Shown one piece after another: positions 45,563-53,852 of a stretch of 64,000 bases of DNA (within the stretch, counting starts at the first letter, position 1; the number at the start of each line of letters is the position of its first letter). Below the pieces are notes generated by a model that did not search any database, was not told the origin of the DNA, and was given only the letters and a program-made list of their open reading frames with translations. The DNA is from Pseudomonas sp. Tri1 (GTDB taxonomy: Bacteria > Pseudomonadota > Gammaproteobacteria > Pseudomonadales > Pseudomonadaceae): positions 4,634,001-4,698,000 of the forward strand of contig NZ_CP072913.1 in NCBI RefSeq assembly GCF_017968885.1, given 5' to 3'. Made by a program: the position numbers and the translations under genes.

Positions 45563-46045
45563 TTAATGCGTATCCCACTGTCGCACCCGAATGCGGCAGT
45601 GCTTCATGGCGTTGACGATGTGCTTTTCCACCAATGCTCGGGAAATGCCCAGGCGCTCGGCGATTTGCGGGTGGGACAGGCCTTCGAGCTTGCGCAACAG
45701 GAAACTCTCGCGGCACAGCGGTGGCAACTCGGCCAGGGCGCGCTGCAGCATGTCCAGGCGCTGGCCATGGTCGAGGCTGGTCTGGGGCGACGGTGTAAAG
45801 AAGCGCTCTTCACTGTCCAGCACATCCAGGGATTCGACCTGGCGCAGGGTATTGCGCCGATGCCCATCGATCACCAGGTTCAATGCCGTGCGATACAGGA
45901 ATGCCCGAGGCTGTTCGATGGGGGTGTCGCTGGCGCGCTCCAGCACCCGCACATAGGCGTCATGCACCACATCCTCGGCCGCCTGACGGTTGCCTAGCCT
46001 GGCGTTCAGGAAACACACCAGCTCGCGATAGTAGTTTTCCAACAT
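45563..46045 (-). CDS. fpvI: ECF sigma factor FpvI-like
   Basis: A 160-residue iron-uptake ECF sigma factor. Region 2 is NRQAAEDVVHDAYVRVLERA with the RNTLRQVES linker, and region 4 is LSHPQIAERLGISRALVEKHI. The length fits FpvI (about 159) and is well below PvdS (about 187), and position next to pvdA and pvdRT-opmQ also fits FpvI, which drives the pyoverdine receptor gene. GGGAG precedes the ATG at 46045. No anti-sigma gene (fpvR) accompanies it here. A Fur-type box lies upstream. Confidence 0.82.
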   Translation of the reverse strand: MLENYYRELVCFLNARLGNRQAAEDVVHDAYVRVLERASDTPIEQPRAFLYRTALNLVIDGHRRNTLRQVESLDVLDSEERFFTPSPQTSLDHGQRLDMLQRALAELPPLCRESFLLRKLEGLSHPQIAERLGISRALVEKHIVNAMKHCRIRVRQWDTH

Positions 46046-46142
46046 GACTCCCGTGCGCAATGGCCGCGCCAGCTATCCCTGTGCCACTCGGCATGCCTGA
46101 AGCAGGCAATGGCACGATGGTGGCAGATTCAATCGCGTAATT

Positions 46143-46162
46143 TATAGTAATTCTCATATAGA
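46143..46162 (-). promoter_or_regulatory. Fur box in the fpvI promoter
   Basis: On the minus strand ATATGAGAATTACTATA matches the Fur consensus at 11 of the 15 core positions. It lies about 100 bp before fpvI and overlaps a TTTAAA-N16-TATAAA promoter pair. Iron repression is expected for this gene class. Confidence 0.65.
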
Positions 46163-46224
46163 TTTAAAGCTTTGGTTTGTATTCGGGCTGATTCATTCAG
46201 ATAAGTAGGCGCCAGGTACTGCTT

Positions 46225-46255
46225 TTGTGGCGAGGGAGCTTGCTTCCTCGCCACA
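46225..46255. repeat. Palindrome TTGTGGCGAGGGAG...
   Basis: An inverted repeat GTGGCGAGGGAGC-TTGCTTCCTCGCCAC in the fpvI-pvdR divergent region. Same family as the repeats at 31.5 and 51.0 kb. Confidence 0.75.
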
Positions 46256-46312
46256 GGGGTCTGTGGCGCTTCAACTGATTTTCCCAACCTGCTACCAAGT
46301 GTTTCACACCGC

Positions 46313-46336
46313 TAAATTCCCGCCCGGAACGCTCGT
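46313..46336 (+). promoter_or_regulatory. PvdS box of pvdRT-opmQ
   Basis: TAAAT (46313-46317), 16-bp spacer, CGT (46334-46336). It lies 68 bp before the pvdR start. Confidence 0.88.
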
Positions 46337-46403
46337 TTACCAAGACAGCCTCCCGTCCCTGCCCCCCATGCGACGGGCCCGACACCACCGGCCGGAACCC
46401 TGC

Positions 46404-47555
46404 ATGAAACGTCCCCGCCCTACCCGACGCGCCTGGCTTTTAACTATCGCACTGCTTCCAGCCCTGGCCTTCGCCGCCTGGCAAGCGGTGGCACCGAACC
46501 GTGAACCCCTGGTCACCGCGCCCGTCACCCGTGGCGATATCGAAAACAGCGTCACCGCCCTGGGCACCCTGCAACCACGACGTTATGTCGACGTGGGTGC
46601 CCAAGCCTCCGGACAGATCCTGAAGATTCACGTGGAAGCCGGCGACGAGGTGCGCGAGGGCCAACTCTTGGTGGAAATCGACCCTTCCACACAAAAAGCC
46701 CGGTTGGACGCTGGCCGCTTTTCCATTGAAAACCTCAAGGCCCAGCTTCAGGAACAGCGCGCCCAGCACGACCTGGCCCAGCAGAAATTCCGCCGCCAGC
46801 AGCAACTCAAGGCCGGCGGCGCCACCCGCGAGGAAGATGTACAGACCGCCCAGGCCGAGGTACGAGCGACCCAGGCACGCATCGACATGTTCCAGGCGCA
46901 GATCCGCCAAGCCCAGGCCAGCCTGCGCAGCGACGAGGCCGAGTTAGGCTACACGCGGATCTACGCGCCGATGAGCGGCACCGTGGTCGCCGTCGGTGCC
47001 CGGGAAGGCCAGACGCTCAACGCCCAGCAGCAAACCCCGTTGATCCTGCGCATCGCCCGTCTATCACCGATGACGGTCTGGGCCGAAGTCTCGGAAGCCG
47101 ACATCGGCCACGTCAAACCGGGCATGACCGCCTACTTCACCACCCTGGCCGGCGGTTCCCGGCGCTGGAGCAGCACCGTTCGGCAGATTCTGCCGGTACC
47201 GCCACGGCCGCTGGAGGCCAGCCAGGGCGGCAGCCCCACGGGCGGGCGCAGTGGCAGCGAACGGGTGGTGCTCTACACCGTGTTGCTCGACGTCGACAAC
47301 GCCGACCGCGCCCTGATGACCGACATGACCGCCCAGGTGTTTTTCGTCGCCGCCCAGGCCCACGACGTCCTGACCGTGCCCAGCGCCGCGTTGCAAGACA
47401 ACACCGGCCAAGTGCAGGTGCTGGCCGAGAACGGCGAGGTTCAGCCACGGACCGTGCGCACCGGCGTCAGCGATCGACTGCGCACCCAGATCGTCGATGG
47501 CCTGAATGAGGGCGAGCGGGTGCTGATCGACCCGGCTGTCGGCAGTGGAGGCTGA
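46404..47555 (+). CDS. pvdR: Periplasmic adaptor PvdR (MacA-like) of the PvdRT-OpmQ pump
   Basis: A 383-residue membrane-fusion protein. An N-terminal anchor (about 8-30, WLLTIALLPALAFAAW) is followed by the lipoyl half-motif (ASGQILKIHVEAGDEV), a long alpha-hairpin rich in Gln/Ala (about 90-165) and the beta-barrel and membrane-proximal domains. It links the inner-membrane PvdT to the outer-membrane OpmQ for recycling and secretion of pyoverdine. The start at 46404 was chosen for the anchor; earlier in-frame starts lie within the promoter. pvdT follows directly (stop TGA, then ATG with no gap). Confidence 0.92.
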   Translation: MKRPRPTRRAWLLTIALLPALAFAAWQAVAPNREPLVTAPVTRGDIENSVTALGTLQPRRYVDVGAQASGQILKIHVEAGDEVREGQLLVEIDPSTQKARLDAGRFSIENLKAQLQEQRAQHDLAQQKFRRQQQLKAGGATREEDVQTAQAEVRATQARIDMFQAQIRQAQASLRSDEAELGYTRIYAPMSGTVVAVGAREGQTLNAQQQTPLILRIARLSPMTVWAEVSEADIGHVKPGMTAYFTTLAGGSRRWSSTVRQILPVPPRPLEASQGGSPTGGRSGSERVVLYTVLLDVDNADRALMTDMTAQVFFVAAQAHDVLTVPSAALQDNTGQVQVLAENGEVQPRTVRTGVSDRLRTQIVDGLNEGERVLIDPAVGSGG

Positions 47556-49526
47556 ATGAACACGCCCCTGATCGAACTGCGGGACATTCGCAAGGCCTAC
47601 GGCGGTGGCGACAGCCCTCGGGTGGAGGTGCTGCGCGGCATCGATTTATCCATTCATGCCGGGGAATTCCTGGCGATTGTCGGCGCGTCCGGCTCCGGCA
47701 AATCGACCCTGATGAACATCCTCGGTTGCCTCGACCGCCCCACCAGCGGCGAGTACCGTTTCGCCGGTGAAGACGTCGCCCATCTGGGCAGCGATGAATT
47801 GGCCTGGCTGCGGCGCGAGGCCTTCGGGTTCGTGTTCCAGGGCTATCACCTGATCCCTTCCGGCACCGCCCAGGAAAACGTCGAGATGCCAGCGATCTAC
47901 GCCGGCACCTCGGCCGCCGAACGCCATGCCCGCGCCAGTGCCCTGCTCGCACGCCTGGGCCTGGCCAGCCGCACTGGCAACCGCCCGCATCAATTGTCCG
48001 GTGGTCAGCAGCAACGGGTGTCGATTGCCCGGGCGTTGATGAACGGCGGTCACATCATCCTCGCCGACGAACCCACCGGCGCCCTCGACAGCCAGAGCGG
48101 CATCGAGGTCATGGCCTTGCTCGACGAACTGGCGAGCCAGGGCCACGTGGTGATCCTGATCACCCACGACCGCGAGGTGGCGGCCCGGGCCAAGCGCATC
48201 ATCGAAATCCGCGACGGGCAGATCATCAGCGACAGCGCCGGCCCTGTACCCGCCACCCCACAGGCCAACCCCAAGGCATTGCAGGCCGTGGACCTGCGCC
48301 AGCGCCTGAGCGCCGGCAGCGAACACACCGGTGCCTGGAAAGGCGAGTTGCTCGACGCGGTGCAGGCGGCGTGGCGGGTGATGTGGATAAACCGTTTCCG
48401 CACCGCCCTGACCTTGCTCGGCATCATCATCGGCGTGGCCTCGGTGGTGGTGATGCTGGCGGTGGGCGAAGGCAGCAAGCGCCAGGTCATGGCCCAGATG
48501 GGCGCCTTCGGCTCCAACATCATCTACCTCAACGGCAGCGCCCCCAGCCCGCGCGCCGCCAAGGGCATCATCCGCGACGATGACCTGGCCGCCCTCGCCG
48601 CCCTGCCCGAGGTGCAGCGGATCATGCCGGTCAACGGCGCCGAAGCCAGCGTGCGCTTCGGCAACCTCGACCACACCAGCTACGTGGGCGGCAACGATAC
48701 GAACTTCCCGCTCATTTTCAATTGGCCGGTGGTCCAGGGCCATTACTTCAGCGAGGCCGATGAGCGCAACGCGGCCGCAGTGGCGGTGATCGGTCACAAG
48801 GTCCGGCAGAAACTGTTCAAGGATGTCGCCGACCCCATCGGCCGCTACATCCTGATCGAGAACATGCCGTTCCAGGTGGTTGGCGTACTGGCGGAAAAAG
48901 GCGCCAGCTCCGGGGACTCGGACGCCGACAACCGCATCGCCGTGCCCTACTCCGCCGCCAGCGTGCGACTGTTCGGCAGTCGTCATCCCGAGTACGTGGT
49001 GATCGCCGCCAAGGACGCGGGCAAGGTCAAGCAAGCCGAACAAGCCGTCTCCCGAACGCTGTTGCGCCTGCACGACGGCAAGCAGGATTTCGAACTGACC
49101 AACAACGCCGCAATGATCCAGGCCGAGGCCCGCACCCAGGGCACGCTGTCGCTGATGCTCGGTGCCATCGCCGCCATTTCGCTGTTGGTGGGTGGCATCG
49201 GGGTGATGAACATCATGCTCATGACCGTGCGCGAACGGACCCGTGAGATCGGCATTCGCATGGCCACCGGCGCTCGCCAGCGCGACATCCTGCGCCAGTT
49301 CCTCACCGAAGCGGTGATGCTCTCGGTGGTCGGCGGCCTCGCCGGTATCGGCCTGGCCCTGCTGGTGGGCGGTGCCTTATTGCTGGGCAAAATCGCCGTG
49401 GCGTTCGAATGGCTGGCGGTGTTCGGCGCCTTCGGCTGCGCCCTGGTCACCGGCGTTGTCTTCGGTTTCATGCCGGCCCGCAAGGCGGCCCGCCTCGACC
49501 CGGTCGCGGCCCTCACCAGTGAATGA
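47556..49526 (+). CDS. pvdT: ABC transporter PvdT (MacB-like)
   Basis: A 656-residue fused ATPase/permease. The nucleotide-binding domain has Walker [10 protein letters not shown] (about 43-51), signature LSGGQQQR and Walker [12 protein letters not shown]. The C-terminal half has the MacB periplasmic domain between the first membrane helix (about 280-300, [20 protein letters not shown]) and three late helices ([20 protein letters not shown] onward). MacB-type pumps act with an adaptor and a TolC-like channel, here PvdR and OpmQ. Overlaps neither neighbour; translation begins at the base after the pvdR stop codon. Confidence 0.95.
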   Translation: MNTPLIELRDIRKAYGGGDSPRVEVLRGIDLSIHAGEFLAIVGASGSGKSTLMNILGCLDRPTSGEYRFAGEDVAHLGSDELAWLRREAFGFVFQGYHLIPSGTAQENVEMPAIYAGTSAAERHARASALLARLGLASRTGNRPHQLSGGQQQRVSIARALMNGGHIILADEPTGALDSQSGIEVMALLDELASQGHVVILITHDREVAARAKRIIEIRDGQIISDSAGPVPATPQANPKALQAVDLRQRLSAGSEHTGAWKGELLDAVQAAWRVMWINRFRTALTLLGIIIGVASVVVMLAVGEGSKRQVMAQMGAFGSNIIYLNGSAPSPRAAKGIIRDDDLAALAALPEVQRIMPVNGAEASVRFGNLDHTSYVGGNDTNFPLIFNWPVVQGHYFSEADERNAAAVAVIGHKVRQKLFKDVADPIGRYILIENMPFQVVGVLAEKGASSGDSDADNRIAVPYSAASVRLFGSRHPEYVVIAAKDAGKVKQAEQAVSRTLLRLHDGKQDFELTNNAAMIQAEARTQGTLSLMLGAIAAISLLVGGIGVMNIMLMTVRERTREIGIRMATGARQRDILRQFLTEAVMLSVVGGLAGIGLALLVGGALLLGKIAVAFEWLAVFGAFGCALVTGVVFGFMPARKAARLDPVAALTSE

Positions 49527-49536
49527 ACCTCATCCT

Positions 49537-50931
49537 ATGAAAGCGCACTTGACCCTCCTGGCGACCGGCCTGTTACTGGCGGCTTGCGCCAGCCCGTTGC
49601 CGGTCCCGGACAGCGGCATCCAGCCGCCAGCGGCCTGGCAAAACCTCGATACCCCCAGCACTCGGGCGGACAACCAGCAATGGTGGACGCAGTTCGGCAG
49701 CCCGCAATTGAACCGGCTGATCGAACAGGCGCGCCTGGACAGCCACGACCTCGCCGCCGCCATGGCCCGGGTGCGCCAGGCCCAGGCCAGTGCCGTCATT
49801 GCCGGTGCGCCACTGCTGCCGGAAATCAGGGCCGGGCTCAACGGCAATCGCCAGGAGTTGCTGCGGGGCAAGGGCTACAGCCAGTTGGACGTGGATCGGG
49901 ACAACCGCACCATCGATTACTATGACGCCAACCTCAGTGCCAGCTATGAGCTGGATTTCTGGGGCGGCAAACGGGCGGCCCGGGACAGTGCGCTGAGCAC
50001 GCTCTCGGCCAGCCAGTTCGACCGCGCGACCGTGGAGTTAACCCTGCTCAGCAGCGTCGCCAACAGCTACACCCAGGCATTGTCATTGCGCGAACAACAG
50101 CGCATCGCCGAACTGAACCTGGCCAACGCCCAGCGCGTGCTCGACCTGGTGCAGACCCGCTACGACGCCGGCAGCGCCACGGCCCTGGAACTGTCCCAGC
50201 AGAAAAGCCTGGTGGCGGCCCAACAGCGCCAGTTGCCGCAGGTGCAGCAACAAGCCCGGGACGCCTTGATCACCCTGGCGGCGCTGCTGGGGCAGCCGGT
50301 GCAATCGGTCAGGCTCGACGCTGAAAACTTCGACCGTTTGCACTGGCCGTCCATCGACGCCGGCGTCCCCAGTGAACTGCTGCGCCGCCGCCCCGACATC
50401 GCCGCCGCCGAAGCCCGCCTCAGCGCCGCCCAGGCCGACATCACCGTGGCCCGCGCCGCCATGCTGCCCTCCGTCACCCTGGGCCTGAGCCTGGGCACCG
50501 GTGCCGACATCGCCGACCAATTGCTGCGCAACAACTTCTACAACCTCACCGCCGGTTTGGCCGCGCCAATCTTCAACAACGGCCGCCTGAGCGCCGAACG
50601 CGACCGAGCCACCGCGCGCCAGGAGGAACTGCTGGAGCTCTACCGCGCCGCCATCATCAACGGCTTCGCCGACGTCGAAAAAGCCCTGAACAGCATCAAC
50701 GGCCTGGAGCAGCAACGGCAGTGGCAAAGCGAAGAACTGAAGCAGGCCCAGACCGCCTTCGACCTCGCCCAGAGCCGCTACCAGGCCGGGGCTGAAGATT
50801 TGCTCACGGTGCTGGAAACCCAGCGCACGCTCTATGCCGCCCAGGACATGAACGTGCAATTGAGACTGGCGCGGGTGCAGGCGAGTGTGGCGTTGTATAG
50901 GGCGTTGGGTGGGGGTTGGGAAGTGATGTAA
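49537..50931 (+). CDS. opmQ: Outer-membrane channel OpmQ (TolC/NodT family lipoprotein)
   Basis: A 464-residue outer-membrane efflux protein. The signal peptide ends in the lipobox LAAC with Cys17 as the lipid site. Two OEP repeats follow; LRRRPDIAAAEARLSAAQADI is the typical second-repeat helix. Third gene of the PvdR-PvdT-OpmQ pump, starting 10 bp past pvdT. ATG at 49537 chosen because it opens the lipoprotein signal. The pump exports newly made or recycled pyoverdine; this role is known from the P. aeruginosa and P. putida homologues. Confidence 0.93.
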   Translation: MKAHLTLLATGLLLAACASPLPVPDSGIQPPAAWQNLDTPSTRADNQQWWTQFGSPQLNRLIEQARLDSHDLAAAMARVRQAQASAVIAGAPLLPEIRAGLNGNRQELLRGKGYSQLDVDRDNRTIDYYDANLSASYELDFWGGKRAARDSALSTLSASQFDRATVELTLLSSVANSYTQALSLREQQRIAELNLANAQRVLDLVQTRYDAGSATALELSQQKSLVAAQQRQLPQVQQQARDALITLAALLGQPVQSVRLDAENFDRLHWPSIDAGVPSELLRRRPDIAAAEARLSAAQADITVARAAMLPSVTLGLSLGTGADIADQLLRNNFYNLTAGLAAPIFNNGRLSAERDRATARQEELLELYRAAIINGFADVEKALNSINGLEQQRQWQSEELKQAQTAFDLAQSRYQAGAEDLLTVLETQRTLYAAQDMNVQLRLARVQASVALYRALGGGWEVM

Positions 50932-50950
50932 GGCTAAAGCCAAGTGACAT

Positions 50951-51043
50951 CGTGGCGAGGGAGCTTGCTCCCGCTGGGCTGCGCAGCAGCCCCAGGATTT
51001 TGCGGTCGCTGCGCAACCGAGCGGGAGCAAGCTCCCTCGCCAC
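50951..51043. repeat. Large inverted repeat after opmQ
   Basis: Arms GTGGCGAGGGAGC-TTGCTCCCGCT and AGCGGGAGCAA-GCTCCCTCGCCAC face each other around a second stem (GCTGCGCAGC). It may also end opmQ transcription. Confidence 0.75.
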
Positions 51044-51059
51044 AGATAACTCCCCTCTT

Positions 51060-51427
51060 CATAAAGGGTGTTCGGCTTTGGTTCTGTTTATCCGGCCATG
51101 TAGGACTCTCGAGCCAAGCTACGTCGCCTTGCGCCGTTACCTACAACTGCGCCAGAATCCGTCGGCTTGTCTGCCTGGCTCGTGGCTTTTACTGTTTCCG
51201 GGTCGCTGATTTCAGCGATCGGGTTTGGTAGCCCGCGAGTTAACTAGGCGCAAGCGCCACCTCCTACAGATGCTGTCTCGGCGTCTGCTTCATGGTGGCC
51301 GTGCGCAGGGCGTCTTCGGGCGCGCCGGGTTCCTAGTGCTCCGGTCTACCAACCCGCGTACGGCCGCCACCCCATCGTTTGGTAGCGAGGGTGTCGGCTC
51401 CTGAAAATGAATACTAGGAGTTACACC
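51060..51427 (+). promoter_or_regulatory. Structured-looking leader of the frameshifted small gene
   Basis: This 368-bp stretch has no credible frame but many self-complementary parts. They include a 9-bp stem TCGCTGA/TCAGCGA (51203-51218), GGCG-CAAG-CGCC (51247-51258), and a segment CTACCAACCCG (51346-51356) that can pair either with CGGG-TTTGGTAG upstream (51220-51231) or with TTGGTAG (51379-51385) nearer the AGGAG ribosome site. The choice would affect the region just before the gene. No named RNA family is recognised by eye. Confidence 0.4.
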
Positions 51428-51753
51428 ATGTTCAAGATCACCCCCAATCCCCCGAAGGCGACTCCAAAAAACTCGACGAAGCCGCCGACCGCGCGCTCGC
51501 CTTTTACCTCGACCCCAAACCCGAAAAACCCACTCCACCACCGGGCCAGTTGTTCACCGTGGCGGAAGGCGCGGACCTGGAATGCCTGTTGGCCAACCTC
51601 AGCGAAACCCTGGCGTCGGTCAATGTCATGGCCAACGAACTGGCCTTTGATCTGGAAGGCGCACGACGAAGTTTTGCCCTGGGGATCCAGCAGATGGTCG
51701 AGCTGAGTGAGCTGCTGGCGAACCGCGCCCTGGACATCGCCGCGCCGCGTTAA
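51428..51753 (+). pseudogene. DUF6124-like small gene broken by a one-base frameshift
   Basis: The frame opens at ATG 51428 (AGGAG 9 bases upstream) as MFKITPNPP and then leaves frame. Reading one base earlier after a run of C (51446-51451) gives the missing part: EGDSKKLDEAADRALAFYLD ... QLFTVAEG, then the clean frame DLECLLANLSETLASVNVMA ... NRALDIAAPR up to TAA 51753. The joined product (about 108 residues) has the look of the DUF6124 proteins common in Pseudomonas; function unknown. It may be a real null allele, phase-variable, or a sequencing error in the C run. Confidence 0.7.
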
Positions 51754-51779
51754 CACCCCTTCCAGCCACAGCAGCGTTC

Positions 51780-51889
51780 GATCGTTCCCACGCTCCGCGT
51801 GGGAATGCAGCCAGGGACGCTCCGCGTCCCAAAGAGCCGAACGCAGAGCGTCCGTAGAGGCATTCCCACGCAGAGCGTGGGAACGATCA
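51780..51889. repeat. Second REP family, paired copies
   Basis: CGTTCCCACGC-TCCGCGTGGGAATG occurs in opposite orientations at each end, with GGGACGC/GCGTCCC stems between. It lies between the small pseudogene and pvdP. Confidence 0.85.
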
Positions 51890-51901
51890 GTAAGCCAGCG
51901 T

Positions 51902-53524
51902 TCACACCGGCTTGGATTTGAGATTGCGCGCATACCAAGGCCGTTGCGGCACGCGGCGGAACAGTTCGGAGAGTTTCTTGTCATCGCTGCCGAAGGTGAT
52001 GCGCAGAGCCAGTTTCATGGTTTCCGGGTCCATTTCCACCGAGCGTCCGGCTTGCAACCCAGGCGTGGTGCTGCAGCCGTGGGTGTCCGGGCCCAGCCAG
52101 GGGTCGGCGATTTCCACCCAGCGGCCTGGGGCGAACCAAGGCACACCGTTGACTTCAAGCCGGCTCACTTCGCCCGGATGGAAGCGTTCGTGGGCACGGA
52201 ACCAGTCTTCGAGGCGGTCGTCGATCCAGCCGTGGAAGGCCCAGAACACTGGGCTCACGTGGGAGGAAAACGGATCGCCGAGGAAGTCGTTTTCCGGGGC
52301 ATACCAGCGTGCGGCGAAATCGTCCGGGTCGCGGGCGAACGGCACCGGGTGGCCGTTGGACGGATCGCGCGGCACCGAGGCCCAGCGCATGTGCAGCCAG
52401 TCGTGCAGGCCCAGTTCCACTTCCGAACCGAACTGGCCCAGGGTCAATTTCGCCAAATAGCGCGGGTCGCGGTAGCGCGATTCCCAGACCTGGAAGTTGC
52501 TGTGGTAGGTCTCGGCAGTCTTGATGTCGCTGACCCACTGGGCGTATTGCTCGTCGCCATCGGCCAGCCAGGTGGGCGGCAAGGCGGTGCCGTCGTGGTT
52601 GTCGAAATAGCGGGCGAACCCCTGGCGATCACGCTCCAGCTCCGGTTGCGGCAACGGAAAGCGCGACCACGATGGCAGCGGCTGGATCGAACGCGCGGTG
52701 CCGAGCATGTGCCGGTGCATGAAAAAGAAGTCGATGCCCGAGCCATTGCGATCCTTGCGCGGGCCGCGGGCGTCACGTTCCTGATCCCGTGGGCCGGGCT
52801 GCCAACCGATACCACGCAGGGCGTTGCGTTTGTCCTCGTCCAGGGTGTGCCACTTGTCCCGCGAGGCATGCCAGAGCTGGTGGAACAACCGATGCTCGGG
52901 CGACACCAGCCAGGCCAGCAACGCCGGGCTCAGCGGCGTGCGCTCGCGGGCTTCGGGGAAGCGCTGCTTGACGGCGATGAACTGATTGTCGAGTTCCGGC
53001 AGGGCCAACGGACGGTCCAGCCGCGACACACGGCCGCTGAGGGTCGCGCTGCCGGCATTGCCGAAGCCGGCCCAGACTTCGTCCAGGGTCATGGTGAACT
53101 CATAGTCCGGCGCGCCACCGCAGGACTGGGCGCCGATCAAGCGCCAGCTCAGTTGCTTCGGGTCGGTGCCGGCCAGATCCCCCAACACCCGATAACGGGG
53201 TTCATCCCCGGCACGCAGGCGTTCGGCGGTGTCGAGGTAACCCACCAGGCCACGGCCCTTGTGGCCGATATCGAGGAGCACTTGCAGATCGTCCCGGGGT
53301 AAGCCGTCGAGGCCGGCATCGCGCCCGGTGAAGCGGATGCTCCAGATCCCCCGCAGCGTATCGGCCCGGCGCTGGCCTGCCACGTCGGCCACATCGAACG
53401 AGGCCTCGCCGGGGGTGATGGTGGGGTCCGGCCGGGTCAGTTCGCGATGCCCGTAATACACCGCAGGCACGGCGGCACCGGTCAGCGCCAGGCCTGCCAT
53501 GAACCATCGTCGAGAAATCGTCAT
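51902..53524 (-). CDS. pvdP: Pyoverdine chromophore tyrosinase PvdP
   Basis: A 540-residue periplasmic copper enzyme that oxidises the ferribactin tyrosine-derived part to form the fluorescent chromophore. The N-terminus SRRWFMAGLALTGAA is a Tat signal (twin Arg at 5-6). Tyrosinase-type histidine clusters appear in SPEHRLFHQLWHASRDKWHTL, FFFMHRHMLG and, late in the sequence, HVSPVFWAFHGWIDDRLEDW, which supplies the second copper site. Length is close to PvdP (about 544). Transcribed alone from its own PvdS box, divergent from pvdMNO. Confidence 0.93.
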   Translation of the reverse strand: MTISRRWFMAGLALTGAAVPAVYYGHRELTRPDPTITPGEASFDVADVAGQRRADTLRGIWSIRFTGRDAGLDGLPRDDLQVLLDIGHKGRGLVGYLDTAERLRAGDEPRYRVLGDLAGTDPKQLSWRLIGAQSCGGAPDYEFTMTLDEVWAGFGNAGSATLSGRVSRLDRPLALPELDNQFIAVKQRFPEARERTPLSPALLAWLVSPEHRLFHQLWHASRDKWHTLDEDKRNALRGIGWQPGPRDQERDARGPRKDRNGSGIDFFFMHRHMLGTARSIQPLPSWSRFPLPQPELERDRQGFARYFDNHDGTALPPTWLADGDEQYAQWVSDIKTAETYHSNFQVWESRYRDPRYLAKLTLGQFGSEVELGLHDWLHMRWASVPRDPSNGHPVPFARDPDDFAARWYAPENDFLGDPFSSHVSPVFWAFHGWIDDRLEDWFRAHERFHPGEVSRLEVNGVPWFAPGRWVEIADPWLGPDTHGCSTTPGLQAGRSVEMDPETMKLALRITFGSDDKKLSELFRRVPQRPWYARNLKSKPV

Positions 53525-53570
53525 TGCCTTACCTGTGTTCGGCCCTGGAGCGGGCTTTATCCAAGCTAGA

Positions 53571-53594
53571 ACGATGGGGGGGCTGACAAATTTA
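53571..53594 (-). promoter_or_regulatory. PvdS box of pvdP
   Basis: On the minus strand TAAAT (53590-53594), 16-bp spacer with a run of seven C, CGT (53571-53573). It lies 47 bp upstream of the pvdP start. Confidence 0.88.
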
Positions 53595-53610
53595 TAGAGG
53601 CTGTGAGGGC

Positions 53611-53750
53611 CTCATCGCCAGCAGGCTCGCTCCCACAATGGATCAGGTACATCCGCGAGGGATCGGTCGACTGTCAGACCGCCATCGCGAGCAAGCTCGC
53701 TCCCACAGGTGACCGCGCTCCAATGTGGGAGCGAGCTTGCTCGCGATGAG
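53611..53750. repeat. Triple REP cluster between pvdP and pvdM promoters
   Basis: Three REP copies (CATCGCCAGC-, CATCGCGAGC- and GTGGGAGCGAGC-type) lie between the divergent PvdS boxes. Confidence 0.85.
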
Positions 53751-53765
53751 GGCCTGAAGGCCACC

Positions 53766-53789
53766 TAAATTTCCCCGCCGATCACTCGT
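53766..53789 (+). promoter_or_regulatory. PvdS box of pvdMNO
   Basis: TAAAT (53766-53770), 16-bp spacer, CGT (53787-53789), 64 bp before pvdM. Confidence 0.88.
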
Positions 53790-53852
53790 TCTCCCCAGAT
53801 AGCAAAGGCCCCTGCGCCTGTCCTTCCAAGGCGAACCTGACTGAGATCGGCA

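Noticed and set aside
45563..46045. Calling the sigma factor PvdS
   Set aside because: The 160-residue length and position beside pvdA/pvdRT fit FpvI; PvdS is longer and normally lies elsewhere.
46130..46180. TAAAT sequences upstream of fpvI taken as PvdS boxes
   Set aside because: Neither has CGT at the 16-base spacing.
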